64,000 nucleotides of DNA from Stygiobacter sp. RIFOXYC2_FULL_38_25 (GTDB taxonomy: Bacteria; Bacteroidota; Ignavibacteria; Ignavibacteriales; Melioribacteraceae): positions 125,428 through 189,427 of the forward strand of contig MHAZ01000006.1 in assembly GCA_001803165.1 (NCBI GenBank), written 5' to 3'. The position numbers and the translations under genes were made by a program. Positions 25,911-35,329 of the stretch are shown here, piece by piece; within the stretch, counting starts at the first letter, position 1; each line of letters begins with the position of its first letter. A model generated the notes under the pieces. That model was not told where the DNA came from, made no database searches, and saw nothing but the letters and a program-made list of their open reading frames with translations.

Positions 25911-28280
25911 CTAAAACTCAACTTTAAATCCAATTGTAGGAACCATTGATGAGCCTTCAACTTCAATCTTTCCGGTAACCTGGTTCAATGTATCCTGAAA
26001 ACCATTGGCGCGATCATAAAGATTCATTATATCAAGGTATGCAATCAACGCGAGGTTATCGGTAAATTGATTGCGATAATCTACGCGAAAATGCAATGCG
26101 TGATAATCTTCAAATCTTCTGCTGTTACGGGATGTAATTTCCATCGAATATCTAAGCTTGTCGGGATTATTGAGTGCATCCGAATGAAGCATATAACTAT
26201 CGCGTGGTCTCCCGGTAGCGTATTTCCATTTACCCGAAACCGACCAGTTATCATTGAATTGATATCCGACAAGAAGATTAAAAATATGAGGCTGGTTGAA
26301 TGATGAATTGTAGAGAGCGAGATTATTGTCATCTTTTCGTTTACTAACGCTGTACGAGTAGTTCACCTGTCCGTAATATTTATCCGAAAATCTTTTCAGC
26401 AGTGCGAGATCAATTCCGCATGCATAACCTTTACCGCTGTTCATCATTGCAGCGCTTCCGTAAGCAGGCTTAACGATCAAGTTCCATAGATTTTTATAAT
26501 ATACTTCGGCAGAGAAACGCAAGTCGGTGCTAAGATAATTAGTAACCCCTAAAATGAAATGCGAGGATTTTTCTAAGGTGAGATTTCTATTCACGCCATT
26601 AGTAGTCATATACTCAATTTCCGGTGTTTGGTCATATAACCCGGCAGCAAAGTTGATTGACGTTGCTGCGTTAAACTGGTACGAGCCGCTGATACGGGGA
26701 GACAGTGATGATTTCTTCGTCATATCATCATATTCGTATCTCGCCCCAGCGTTCACGTTTAAGTTTTCGAGCGGCATAAACGATATTTCAGTGAATGCAG
26801 CAGCTTCGTTTCTCTTTCCGCTAAAAATATAATTTACATCTTCAGGATCGGTCACGTAATATTTTTTGCCGCCCATAAAAACCAAATCGTTACTGTTGTA
26901 AGTATAGATTGTATCCTTGCCGAACTGCTCAATGTCAAATTTCCTCTGGGTAGTTTGATATTGAATCCCGGAATTAATCATCATGTTTTTAGATACTGAA
27001 TAACTGAACTCCGACTTGAATCCGTACATATCCTTTATCGAATTCATTATTTGAATTACGTCCCTTGATATCGCCGTGTTTTCAACCAGCTTAGTTCCAT
27101 TCACTTCGTCAAGATATACAGTGCCAAATTTACCTTCCCCATCAATTCGATTATAGAAAATACTTGTCTGCAATACACTGTTCGATCCGGTTAACCAGCG
27201 CCAATTCAATCCCGCAAGAGTTTTATCTTCCGTCTCCAATCCAATTTCACCGTTTTCCGGGTTACTGTTTTTAAAAATATGTTCTTTTGTACGTTGATAA
27301 GTTTCCGTTGCATAGATTCCAAGAAGAGATATTTTATGATTCTGGTTTATATCAGAAGTCATTTTGAATAAATAATCCGAAAACTTTGGATGACCATGAT
27401 CCAATTCATCCATTATGTTGAGGATTGTTTTAAAATCTTGATGACGCGCCGAAACAACCACTCCGGTATTACCAAAAAGATATGCCGGTCCATCGTAATT
27501 GGCTTCCCAACCGAGGAAATCGTAAGTGCCGTTGATTGAAAAACTCTCACGGTTTCCTTCCTTGATAGATAAATCTAAAAAAGAAGCATTCTTACCGCCA
27601 TATTTAGCTCCAAATCCGCCGCCCTGGAATTTTGCATTCTCTACCAGACCGGAAGTAAATATGCTGAATCTTCCTCCTTGAATTTCCTCGTTACCACTTG
27701 ATTCGGAAAAGTGTGATATGCTTGAGAAAGGGATATTATCAACCAAAATAATATTTTCGCGGGGTGCGCTGCCGCGGACAGAGAATGCGCTGAACTCTCC
27801 GCCGGAACTTGATACACCTGGGATTGTTTCGACTGCTCTGAAAATATCACCCGCAGAGCCGGGCGCTCTTTTAATTTCCTCTCTATCGAACATGTATGAT
27901 GAGACCGGCATATCCTGTGTTTGATTAAATAGTCCGGCAACAATTTCAACTTCGTTCACAAGGATTGATGTTTCTTCCAATTCGATTTCTTTTACATAAG
28001 TCGTCTTACTGCGAATAACACGAACATCGGGCTGAACATAAGTGTTATAACCGATGAAACTGATTTTCAGTTTGTAAACATTCTCAGGCACTTTTTCGAT
28101 GAAGTAATATCCGTCCAAATCTGAAACAGCGCCGAATTTTTCATCAATGACTGAGATATTTGCGCCTGGCAGCGGCTGCTTGGTTTTCGCGTCAATTATT
28201 TTTCCTTTTATTGAACCAGTTTGGGCAAGTGAAACGGTGGTAATAAAAACAAATACTGCTAATAAGATTAAGTATTTCAT
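25911..28280 (-). CDS. TonB-dependent outer-membrane receptor with carboxypeptidase-regulatory-like domain
   Basis: A 789-residue outer-membrane transporter. A signal peptide (about 1-19) is followed by a CarboxypepD_reg-like domain (about 24-100: GSIKGKIIDAKTKQPLPGAN, DLDGYYFIEKVPENVY), a plug domain (about 120-230; FSAFSVRGSAPRENIILVDN) and a beta-barrel to the C-terminus. No SusD partner gene is adjacent, so it is not a typical SusCD pair. The cargo is unknown. It is the first gene of a possible unit with the methyltransferase-like and NAPE-PLD-like genes. Confidence 0.92.
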   Translation of the reverse strand: MKYLILLAVFVFITTVSLAQTGSIKGKIIDAKTKQPLPGANISVIDEKFGAVSDLDGYYFIEKVPENVYKLKISFIGYNTYVQPDVRVIRSKTTYVKEIELEETSILVNEVEIVAGLFNQTQDMPVSSYMFDREEIKRAPGSAGDIFRAVETIPGVSSSGGEFSAFSVRGSAPRENIILVDNIPFSSISHFSESSGNEEIQGGRFSIFTSGLVENAKFQGGGFGAKYGGKNASFLDLSIKEGNRESFSINGTYDFLGWEANYDGPAYLFGNTGVVVSARHQDFKTILNIMDELDHGHPKFSDYLFKMTSDINQNHKISLLGIYATETYQRTKEHIFKNSNPENGEIGLETEDKTLAGLNWRWLTGSNSVLQTSIFYNRIDGEGKFGTVYLDEVNGTKLVENTAISRDVIQIMNSIKDMYGFKSEFSYSVSKNMMINSGIQYQTTQRKFDIEQFGKDTIYTYNSNDLVFMGGKKYYVTDPEDVNYIFSGKRNEAAAFTEISFMPLENLNVNAGARYEYDDMTKKSSLSPRISGSYQFNAATSINFAAGLYDQTPEIEYMTTNGVNRNLTLEKSSHFILGVTNYLSTDLRFSAEVYYKNLWNLIVKPAYGSAAMMNSGKGYACGIDLALLKRFSDKYYGQVNYSYSVSKRKDDNNLALYNSSFNQPHIFNLLVGYQFNDNWSVSGKWKYATGRPRDSYMLHSDALNNPDKLRYSMEITSRNSRRFEDYHALHFRVDYRNQFTDNLALIAYLDIMNLYDRANGFQDTLNQVTGKIEVEGSSMVPTIGFKVEF

Positions 28281-28502
28281 TTCAACTCCATAAGATTTTT
28301 GAAAATTCTATTTCAAATTTCTTATGGCAAGATGAAAATAAGATGAAAGCCCAAGAGAAAAATTCGGAGTTTATTCGATTGAGTTAAACCCAAATTTGTC
28401 ATTAGAAAAGCGCTAATGCCAAAACAACTAACATTTTCTAAGGTTTTGAGAGAGTTGCACAAATAAGAAAAACTTCAAAACCAAGAAAATGTAAGTCGGG
28501 GG
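28281..28502. other. Spacer upstream of the TonB-receptor gene
   Basis: About 220 A-T-rich bases that should contain the leftward promoter for the receptor gene. I see one weak inverted repeat (AAGGTTTTGA at 28440-28449 against TTCAAAACC near 28474-28482), and no reading frame. Confidence 0.4.
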
Positions 28503-28706
28503 TTAACTTCTTAAATTATCTACGCTTATTTTATCATCAACAAACTTTCTTATTTCTAATGAACAATCTGGGTTAAAAATAACCGACAGCCGTCTTAAAT
28601 AATCAGAACTACATGGTGAGTTATACCATTTTTGAGTTGGTTCATCTTGTGTAAAGCCGGAGACGATGCCGACCAATTTTCCGTCAGCATCTACAACCTG
28701 ACACAC
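28503..28706 (-). CDS. Short hypothetical reading frame, probably a gene fragment
   Basis: A 67-codon frame starting with GTG directly after an in-frame stop. The beginning (VVDADGKLVGIVSGF) resembles the strand-turn of a CBS domain, but the following CSSDYLRRLSVIFNPDCS does not continue one. The absence of a ribosome site and of a plausible start suggests the 3' remnant of a larger gene. No function can be assigned. Confidence 0.3.
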   Translation of the reverse strand: MCQVVDADGKLVGIVSGFTQDEPTQKWYNSPCSSDYLRRLSVIFNPDCSLEIRKFVDDKISVDNLRS

Positions 28707-28740
28707 TCATTTCAAACACTTGTTTATTAATTACAATAAT

Positions 28741-28780
28741 AAAAGCTACTTCGAGGATTCGAGGCAGCTTTTATTTTTTT
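28741..28780 (-). terminator. Terminator overlapping the cimA stop
   Basis: On the minus strand AAAAGCTGCCTCGA pairs imperfectly with TCGAAGTAGCTTTT and is followed by ATTATT. The first arm overlaps the last codon of cimA. The core resembles the terminator after the GH30 gene at 10221. It ends the nine-gene ilv/leu/cim unit. Confidence 0.7.
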
Positions 28781-30348
28781 GAGGTAGTTTTATACAATTT
28801 ATAATTCATTCCATCACAAAGTGCTTGCCAGCTTGCTTCAATTATATTTGTCGAAACCCCAACTGTTGACCATGTTGTTTCGCCGTCGCTTGATTCTATT
28901 AACACACGAACTTTTGCGGCTGTGGCTTCTTTTTCATCAAGCACGCGGACTTTATAATCTACGAGTTTAATTGCGGCAATTTCCGGATAGAAGCGAAGCA
29001 AAGCTTTTCGCAAAGCATTATCTAAAGCATTTACAGGTCCATCGCCTTCAGCGGCAGTGTGCTCAACTTCGCCATTCACTTCAATCTTTAAAACGGCTTC
29101 AGCATTGTTGTGTCTATCATTATCAAAGAAAGTATAGATCCTCGAATCAATAGTTTTGAAGAACGGAGTGAACTCATTATTCTCCGTACGGAGTATTAAT
29201 TCAAACGAAGCTTCTGCTCCATCAAATTGGTAACCTTCATATTCCAACGCTTTTATGTGTGTAACTAATTTTTTGTTAAACTCACTTCCCTCTTCAACAT
29301 CAACGCCAAATTCCTTTGCTTTGTATTTAATGTTGCTTTGTCCGGATAAATCCGAAACCAAAACTCTTTGCGAATTCCCAACCACATTTGGATTGATATG
29401 CTCATACATTCTGCTGTCTTTAAGAACAGCGCTAACGTGAATTCCACCTTTATGAGCAAAAGCTGATTTGCCGACAAATGCAGCTCTTGTGTTGGGATTC
29501 AAATTCATGATTTCGTAGACAGTGTTTGAAAGTGAAGTTAATTGATTGAGTTGGATTGTTTTCTTCGTTTTACAATTCATCTTCAACAATAAGTTGGGAA
29601 TGATGCTCACTAAGTTTGCATTACCGCAACGCTCGCCCACACCGTTTATTGTTCCTTGAACATGTACAGCGCCGCTTTCAATTGCAGCTAAAGAATTTGC
29701 TACAGCAAGATCGCCATCATTGTGTGCATGAATACCGATTGGCTTTGTAATCGCCTTCTTAACCTCATCTATTACTGATTTAATTTCGTGAGTTAAGGTT
29801 CCACCATTAGTATCGCAAAGAGTAATAACATCAGCGCCGCCATCTTCTGCAGATTTTAGCATTCTCAACGCAAATTGAGAATCATCTTTATATCCATCAA
29901 AGAAATGTTCCGCATCGAACACAACTGTTCTTCCGTTATCTTTTAGAAACTTCACTGATTTGAAAATGAGCTCAGCATTTTGAACTTCGGTTAATCCAAG
30001 ACTTTTTTCGGAATGGAATTTCCAAGTCTTACCAAAGATTGAAACGTAGGGAGTTTCCGCTTTAAGCAATGCAATCAAATTCGCATCAGTTTCAATTTTA
30101 TCCGGATACCTAGCAGTAGAACCGAACGCGCACATCTTTGCGTGATTCAGTTTCACATTTCTAATCTCACTAAAAAACTCTGCATCACGCGGATTGCTGC
30201 CCGGCCAGCCGCCTTCAATAATATCAATGCCAAAATCATCGAGCTTTTGTGCAATCATGATTTTATCGCGGACAGTTAAGCTAACAGCTTCGCCTTGTGT
30301 TCCGTCGCGAAGTGTGGTATCAAAAAGTTCTATTAGTTTCGGTTCCAT
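28771..30348 (-). CDS. cimA: (R)-citramalate synthase
   Basis: Condenses acetyl-CoA and pyruvate to citramalate, the first step of the threonine-independent route to 2-oxobutyrate and isoleucine. The 525-residue product is the CimA type of the DRE-TIM family: FDTTLRDGTQGEAVSLTVRD at the N-terminus, metal-ligand HAHND near residue 212, NGVGERCGNANL near 245, and a C-terminal LeuA_dimer regulatory domain (about 390-520). The TQGEAVS variant of the substrate loop and GGWPGSNP distinguish it from LeuA (EQSPGAS, AGFPVSSP), which is also present at 32482. It is the last gene of the branched-chain amino acid cluster. Confidence 0.93.
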   Translation of the reverse strand: MEPKLIELFDTTLRDGTQGEAVSLTVRDKIMIAQKLDDFGIDIIEGGWPGSNPRDAEFFSEIRNVKLNHAKMCAFGSTARYPDKIETDANLIALLKAETPYVSIFGKTWKFHSEKSLGLTEVQNAELIFKSVKFLKDNGRTVVFDAEHFFDGYKDDSQFALRMLKSAEDGGADVITLCDTNGGTLTHEIKSVIDEVKKAITKPIGIHAHNDGDLAVANSLAAIESGAVHVQGTINGVGERCGNANLVSIIPNLLLKMNCKTKKTIQLNQLTSLSNTVYEIMNLNPNTRAAFVGKSAFAHKGGIHVSAVLKDSRMYEHINPNVVGNSQRVLVSDLSGQSNIKYKAKEFGVDVEEGSEFNKKLVTHIKALEYEGYQFDGAEASFELILRTENNEFTPFFKTIDSRIYTFFDNDRHNNAEAVLKIEVNGEVEHTAAEGDGPVNALDNALRKALLRFYPEIAAIKLVDYKVRVLDEKEATAAKVRVLIESSDGETTWSTVGVSTNIIEASWQALCDGMNYKLYKTTSKK

Positions 30349-30423
30349 CCAAAATTCCTTTACTTAAAAACAAATCTAAAAACTATTAAATAACTCATGT
30401 TACATATATAGTCGGCTAACTTC

Positions 30424-30509
30424 GCCACTAAGACACAAAGGCACTAAGAAGTCTTGAATAAGCAAATAAATTTTTATGTTTTTCCTTTGTGCCTTAGTGA
30501 CTTTGTGGC
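30424..30509. repeat. Imperfect inverted repeat of CACTAAG units
   Basis: Arms at 30424-30448 and 30485-30509 are 25 bases each with about four mismatches; both begin GCCAC and consist of CACnAAG-like units. It lies in the 211-base leuD-cimA spacer and could fold as a long hairpin in the polycistronic mRNA. Similar sequences are scattered through many bacterial genomes. Confidence 0.8.
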
Positions 30510-30559
30510 AAAAAATATTTTGCGTGTAGAATGAGTAACTGGATAAAATTATTTCTTGC

Positions 30560-31117
30560 TCAGATCATTTTATTTTCGCGGGCGTAGTTAAATAAGCCGC
30601 CGCTGTTCACAATATCGTAAACACTTCCAAGCGGACGAAGCTGATATTCATTTCCGCTTGTTAAATTTTTGATTGTGTTAGCATTTAAGTCAACTTCAAC
30701 TTCATCACCGGTTTTAATTTTGTCGTTCAATTTCTCATTTCCCTCGAAAGGGATTAAGAAGCCGCCATCAACTGAATTTCGGTAGAAAATGCGTGCGTAA
30801 GATTCTGCAATGATTGCTTTCACTCCGGCAACTTGCAAAGCGAGCGGAGCGTGTTCACGCGAAGAGCCGCATCCAAAGTTTGAACCGCCAATCACTACTT
30901 TGTATTCCGACTGATAATTCTCGCCAACAATAAATGGTGTTTTACCTTGCGGCAATCCGGCTTTCTCAATGGGTACACTTGAAAGTGCGAAGTGTCCATA
31001 CTTTTTTAATTCTTCCGGATCGCTCGTACTGTAAACCAAATGTTCCGCCGGAATAATCTGATCTGTATCAATGTTATCGCCAAGTACGTAAGCTTTGCCT
31101 GTAATTATATTTTCCAT
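30560..31117 (-). CDS. leuD: 3-isopropylmalate dehydratase small subunit
   Basis: Swivelling domain of the two-subunit isomerase that converts 2- to 3-isopropylmalate (and, with CimA, the citramalate equivalents). The 185-residue product has the short archaeal/bacterial form: GDNIDTDQIIPAEHL near residues 13-27 and the GGSNFGCGSSREHAPLAL motif near 78-95. It follows leuC after a 55-base spacer and pairs with it. Confidence 0.95.
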   Translation of the reverse strand: MENIITGKAYVLGDNIDTDQIIPAEHLVYSTSDPEELKKYGHFALSSVPIEKAGLPQGKTPFIVGENYQSEYKVVIGGSNFGCGSSREHAPLALQVAGVKAIIAESYARIFYRNSVDGGFLIPFEGNEKLNDKIKTGDEVEVDLNANTIKNLTSGNEYQLRPLGSVYDIVNSGGLFNYARENKMI

Positions 31118-31172
31118 ATTTCTTTCCTTTTAAAATTCCTTCTCCCTTGGAGGAGGATTTAGGTGGAGGCTT

Positions 31173-32468
31173 TTATAAAAATTTTCTTGGATCAGTTAAT
31201 TCTCCGGTGACTGCACTTGCGGCAACTGTTAACGGAGAAGCCAAATAAACTTGTGATGCTTTACTTCCCATTCTTCCCGGAAAGTTTCTGTTTGTTGTTG
31301 AGACTACAACATCGCCATCACTACTTCTGCCAATCGTGTCCGATGGTCCGCCTAAACAAGCGGCACAAGATGATTCAGCAATCGTACATCCGGCATTCAC
31401 AAAAATTTCTTTAAGTGAAATTCCGCTGATTGTTTCTTCTTCCAATTGCTTTGCGACTTGCGTACTTGCCGGAACAATAAATGTTGTCACTTTCACTTTT
31501 TGTCCGAGCAATAATTTTGCCGCGTACTGAAAGTCGGTGATCTTTCCGCCGGTACAAGAACCAACGTAAGCTTTCGTAATTTTTGTCCCTTCCACTTCTC
31601 TAACAGTTGCGCGGTTATCCGGACTGTGAGGCTTTGCAACAGTTGGTTCCAGTTTGGTTACATCGTAAGTATATTTTGAATGATAAACGGCGTCGGCATC
31701 GCTTGTAAATTCTTCGTACTGAGTTACACCAATTTCTTTTAGATAATTTCTCGTTACATCATCAACGGCAATTATTCCATTCATTCCGCCCCCTTCAATA
31801 GCCATGTTAGTCAGCGTCATTCTTTCCAACATGTTCATTCCGGAAATTGCTTCGCCGTCAAATTCCATTGCACGGTAAGTTGCGCCATCGGTAGTGATGT
31901 CTCCGAGAATTTGAAGAATCAAATCTTTTGCGGTTAGATACTCGGGCATCTTTCCGTTAAATGTAAATTTGATTGACTCCGGAATCTTCTCCCAAATTTT
32001 TCCGGTACCAAGAATGAACGCAGCATCAGTATTTCCAACACCGGTAGAAAACATTCCAAACGCGCCACTTGTGCATGTGTGAGAATCAGTTCCAAACAAG
32101 ACTGTACCCGGAACATTATAACCTTCTTCCGCGAGCGCGATGTGGCAAACACCTTTATAGCGTTCTGTTCCTACATCATAATAATTTGGAAGATCATACT
32201 CGGCAGCAAACTGGCGAAGTATATCTACGTTACGGTTTGCGTGTACATTTTTTGTGAAGATGTAATGATCCGGAAAGATTACAAGTTTTTGTTTATCCCA
32301 AACTTTAGCTTGCTCACCAAATTCTTTTTTCCAGATCGCGATTGTTGGTGGTCCGCAAACATCGTGCGTCATTAACACATCAACATCAAGCCAAACGCTT
32401 TCTCCAGGAATTACGTTTGCGCGTTTTGCGGCTTTAGCCAAAATTTTTTCTGTTATTGTCATTCCCAT
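31173..32468 (-). CDS. leuC: 3-isopropylmalate dehydratase large subunit
   Basis: Iron-sulphur subunit of isopropylmalate isomerase. I start at the ATG at 32468, 6 bases after AAGGAAG; a longer frame to 32516 would overlap leuA and lacks homology. The 431-residue product shows FGTDSHTCTSGAFGMFSTGVG near residue 125, GSCTGGKITDF near 300 and ESSCAACLGGPSD near 365, supplying the three cluster cysteines, and ends in TNRNFPGRMGS. Homoaconitase-like members are similar, but the leu neighbours settle the role. leuA ends 13 bases upstream. Confidence 0.95.
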   Translation of the reverse strand: MGMTITEKILAKAAKRANVIPGESVWLDVDVLMTHDVCGPPTIAIWKKEFGEQAKVWDKQKLVIFPDHYIFTKNVHANRNVDILRQFAAEYDLPNYYDVGTERYKGVCHIALAEEGYNVPGTVLFGTDSHTCTSGAFGMFSTGVGNTDAAFILGTGKIWEKIPESIKFTFNGKMPEYLTAKDLILQILGDITTDGATYRAMEFDGEAISGMNMLERMTLTNMAIEGGGMNGIIAVDDVTRNYLKEIGVTQYEEFTSDADAVYHSKYTYDVTKLEPTVAKPHSPDNRATVREVEGTKITKAYVGSCTGGKITDFQYAAKLLLGQKVKVTTFIVPASTQVAKQLEEETISGISLKEIFVNAGCTIAESSCAACLGGPSDTIGRSSDGDVVVSTTNRNFPGRMGSKASQVYLASPLTVAASAVTGELTDPRKFL

Positions 32469-32481
32469 AATTCTTCCTTTA

Positions 32482-34056
32482 CTATTTAACCATTTCTTCT
32501 TTTTCAAAAACTTCAAGTTTGATTTCGTTAAAAACCAGATAGTGATTTATAGCTTGCAAATATGCTTTGGCACTTGCCTCAATAATATCTGTTGAAGTTC
32601 CTCTTCCGTTAAACGATTTTTCTCCTTCGCGGATTCTCACGATTGCTTCGCCGAGAGCCTGTCTGCCGGAAGTAACCGAACGTACATTGTACGATTCAAC
32701 AGTTGGCTTAATTCCAAGTGCCCGTTCAATTGCATTGAATACTGCATCAACCGGTCCATCGCCGGGAGAAGATTCTTGCACAATTTTATCTCCGGAATGA
32801 ATTTGAACTGTTGCTGTAGGAATTGTTCCGGTGCCGGCGTTAACGTGCATGTATTTCAGTTCGTACAATTCTTCTTCTTTATAAATTTCATCACCCATCA
32901 ACACTCGCAAGTCGTCATCAAACACTTCTTTCTTTTTATCAGCGATTTCCAAAAACGCTTCATAAGCTTTTCCTAATTCATCTTCACTCGGATGATAGCC
33001 AAGTTCAATCAATCTGGATTTCAATCCGTGCCTTCCACTGTGTCTTCCCAAAACAATTTTTGTTTTGTTAACACCAACAGTCTCCGGCGTCATAATTTCA
33101 TAAGTCTCACGGTTCTTCAACATTCCGTCTTGATGTATTCCACTTTCGTGAGCGAACGCGTTTTCACCAACAATAGCTTTATTCGGCTGCACTACAATTC
33201 CGGTAAATCCGGAAACCATTCTGCTGGTGTTATAAATTTCCGAGTGATTTAATCCGGTGTAGAAATCGCAAATGTCTTTACGGACTTTCAGCGCCATTGC
33301 AATTTCTTCCATCGAAGCATTTCCGGCGCGTTCACCTATTCCATTTATAGTACATTCAACTTGACGCGCACCATTTTGAATTGCGGCTATTGAGTTTGCG
33401 ACTGCGAGACCAAGATCGTTGTGGCAGTGAACGCTTATGATTGCTTTATTAATATTTTTCACTCTGCGCTTCAACTCTGCGATCTTAGCACCATACTCTG
33501 ATGGGAAAGTGTAACCGGTTGTATCCGGAATGTTTACTGTTGTAGCACCAGCTTCAATTGCTGTTTCAATAATATCAGCTAAATAACCTATGTCTGTTCT
33601 TCCGGCATCTTCGGCAGAAAATTCAATATCATCACAATAAGTTTTCGCGTAAGCAACTGCATCGTAAGACATCTTCAAAACCGTTTTACGTTTTTCTTCT
33701 AACGTAGCGCCATATTTGCTGTCGCCAAATTTTCCAAGGATGTGATAATCCGATGTGCTGCTGAAAGTATGAATGCGGGGATGCTTCGCGTTTCTCAATG
33801 CATCGAACGCGGTTTTAATATCAATTTCTTTTGCGCGTGAAAGTCCGGCAATAATAACTTCCGATTCATCAGCAATTCTTTTTACTGCCTCAAATTGCGC
33901 CGGAGAGGAAACCGGAAATCCAGCTTCTATAACATCAACTTTTAGTTTTGCTAGCTGGCGAGCGATTTCTAGTTTCTCATAAACATTTAACGATGCGCCT
34001 GGCGATTGTTCGCCGTCTCTCAATGTTGTGTCGAAGATTATAATTTTTTCGCTCAT
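32482..34056 (-). CDS. leuA: 2-isopropylmalate synthase
   Basis: First committed enzyme of leucine synthesis, joining acetyl-CoA and 2-oxoisovalerate. The 524-residue product has FDTTLRDGEQSPGASLNVYE at the start, EAGFPVSSP near residue 45, metal-ligand HCHNDLGLAVANS near 203, NGIGERAGNASMEE near 238, and a C-terminal regulatory domain (about 385-510) that in the family binds leucine. The ATG follows GGAGA. A hairpin-repeat pair fills the upstream spacer to leuB. Confidence 0.96.
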   Translation of the reverse strand: MSEKIIIFDTTLRDGEQSPGASLNVYEKLEIARQLAKLKVDVIEAGFPVSSPAQFEAVKRIADESEVIIAGLSRAKEIDIKTAFDALRNAKHPRIHTFSSTSDYHILGKFGDSKYGATLEEKRKTVLKMSYDAVAYAKTYCDDIEFSAEDAGRTDIGYLADIIETAIEAGATTVNIPDTTGYTFPSEYGAKIAELKRRVKNINKAIISVHCHNDLGLAVANSIAAIQNGARQVECTINGIGERAGNASMEEIAMALKVRKDICDFYTGLNHSEIYNTSRMVSGFTGIVVQPNKAIVGENAFAHESGIHQDGMLKNRETYEIMTPETVGVNKTKIVLGRHSGRHGLKSRLIELGYHPSEDELGKAYEAFLEIADKKKEVFDDDLRVLMGDEIYKEEELYELKYMHVNAGTGTIPTATVQIHSGDKIVQESSPGDGPVDAVFNAIERALGIKPTVESYNVRSVTSGRQALGEAIVRIREGEKSFNGRGTSTDIIEASAKAYLQAINHYLVFNEIKLEVFEKEEMVK

Positions 34057-34071
34057 GTCTTTCTCCTTTTA

Positions 34072-34113
34072 AATTCTGATCCCGCATTCAGCGGGAGAAG
34101 AATCTCCTAATTA
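34072..34113 (+). repeat. Interspersed hairpin repeat, copy C
   Basis: Reads outer arm ATTCT, then GA, inner hairpin TCCCGC/GCGGGA, then GA, closing arm AGAAT and the trailer CTCCTAATTA. It is the left member of an inverted pair with copy E in the leuB-leuA spacer. Confidence 0.85.
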
Positions 34114-34173
34114 GATTTACTCAGCATTTTTTTCTTGCATTTTTCAAACGTTAATTCTCTTACTTAAAATAAA

Positions 34174-34213
34174 GTAGGAGATGCTTCTTCCGGCAATTGC
34201 CGGACTCAGCATT
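34174..34213 (-). repeat. Interspersed hairpin repeat, copy E
   Basis: On the minus strand it has outer arm ATGCT, inner palindrome TCCGGCAATTGCCGGA and closing arm AGCAT, followed by CTCCTA. Both outer-arm bases that differ from copy C (T to G and A to C) compensate each other, preserving the pairing. It is the right member of the pair in the leuB-leuA spacer. Confidence 0.85.
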
Positions 34214-34221
34214 AAAAAAAG

Positions 34222-35316
34222 TTAAAGTGTAAAAACACCTAAACCTTGTTTGTGATAAATCTCTTTGAAATTTTCTATTACGCGCTCGGTCATTTTATCA
34301 GTTGAAACCAGCTTGCATCCTTCACTCATAATATCAACAGTACGGTAACCGTCATCCAAAGTTTTGTTGATAGCTTCTTCAATTAAGTCGCCGGCTTTTT
34401 TCATTTCGAATGAGTAAGTAAACATCATCGCTACAGAAGATATTGATGCGAGCGGATTAGCTTTGTTCTGTCCGGCAATATCCGGCGCGCTGCCGTGAAC
34501 CGGCTCGTACAAAGCGTATTTGCTTCCTAAACTTGCTGATGGCAGCATTCCTAAACTTCCGGTTATCATTCCCGCTATGTCGCTAAGAATATCGCCAAAC
34601 AAATTTGAAGTTAAGATCACATCAAATTGTTTTGGGTTGCGCACTATTTGCATCGCGCAATTATCTACATACATGTCGTTAAGTTCTACATCCGGAAAAT
34701 CTTTGTGAACTTCGTGAACAACATTGCGCCAGAATTGAGAAACTTCCAGAACGTTTGCTTTATCAACAGAAATAACTTTGTTTTTTCTTTCGCGAGCAAC
34801 TTTGAAAGCCATACGAGCGATACGTACAACTTCTTCTTTGGAATAGACCATAGTGTTGAATCCGCGCTCTGTATCAAACCCGCGCGGCTCGCCAAAATAA
34901 ATTCCGCCGGTTAATTCGCGGAAGACAACAAAGTCAACACCGTCAAGAACTTCTTTCTTCAAAGAAGAAGAATCTACAAGCGGCTTGTAAATTTTTGCCG
35001 GACGGATATTCGTGTACAATCCCAAAGATTTGCGAAGTTTTAATAACGCTGCTTCCGGTTTCAAATTATGTGGAAGCGATTCCCATTTGTATCCGCCAAC
35101 AGCGCCAAGAAATACCGCATCGGAATCATAACACGTCTGAATCGTTTCATCAGTTAATGGAGTTCCATGCGCATCGTAAGAACATCCGCCTATCAAACAT
35201 TCTTTGAATTCAACTTCAGTGTGGAAATGTTCCGCTACAGTTTTTATTACTTGAACTGCAGAAGCTGCAACTTCAACTCCAATTCCATCACCGGGAAGTA
35301 AAGCTATTTTAAACAT
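34222..35316 (-). CDS. leuB: 3-isopropylmalate dehydrogenase
   Basis: NAD-dependent oxidative decarboxylation of 3-isopropylmalate. I start at the ATG at 35316, which leaves GTGAG as the ribosome site; the frame could open three codons earlier at a GTG. The 364-residue product has LLPGDGIGVEV at the N-terminus, RELTGGIYFGEPRG near residue 133, DNCAMQIVRNPKQFDVI near 225 and GSAPDIAGQNKANPLA near 280, the NAD-binding signature of the LeuB branch. Hairpin-repeat copy A abuts its ribosome site. Confidence 0.95.
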   Translation of the reverse strand: MFKIALLPGDGIGVEVAASAVQVIKTVAEHFHTEVEFKECLIGGCSYDAHGTPLTDETIQTCYDSDAVFLGAVGGYKWESLPHNLKPEAALLKLRKSLGLYTNIRPAKIYKPLVDSSSLKKEVLDGVDFVVFRELTGGIYFGEPRGFDTERGFNTMVYSKEEVVRIARMAFKVARERKNKVISVDKANVLEVSQFWRNVVHEVHKDFPDVELNDMYVDNCAMQIVRNPKQFDVILTSNLFGDILSDIAGMITGSLGMLPSASLGSKYALYEPVHGSAPDIAGQNKANPLASISSVAMMFTYSFEMKKAGDLIEEAINKTLDDGYRTVDIMSEGCKLVSTDKMTERVIENFKEIYHKQGLGVFTL

Positions 35317-35329
35317 TATTCTCACTTTT

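Noticed and set aside
32469-32516. N-terminal extension of LeuC
   Set aside because: The extension overlaps leuA, lacks family similarity and ignores the good ribosome site before the ATG at 32468.
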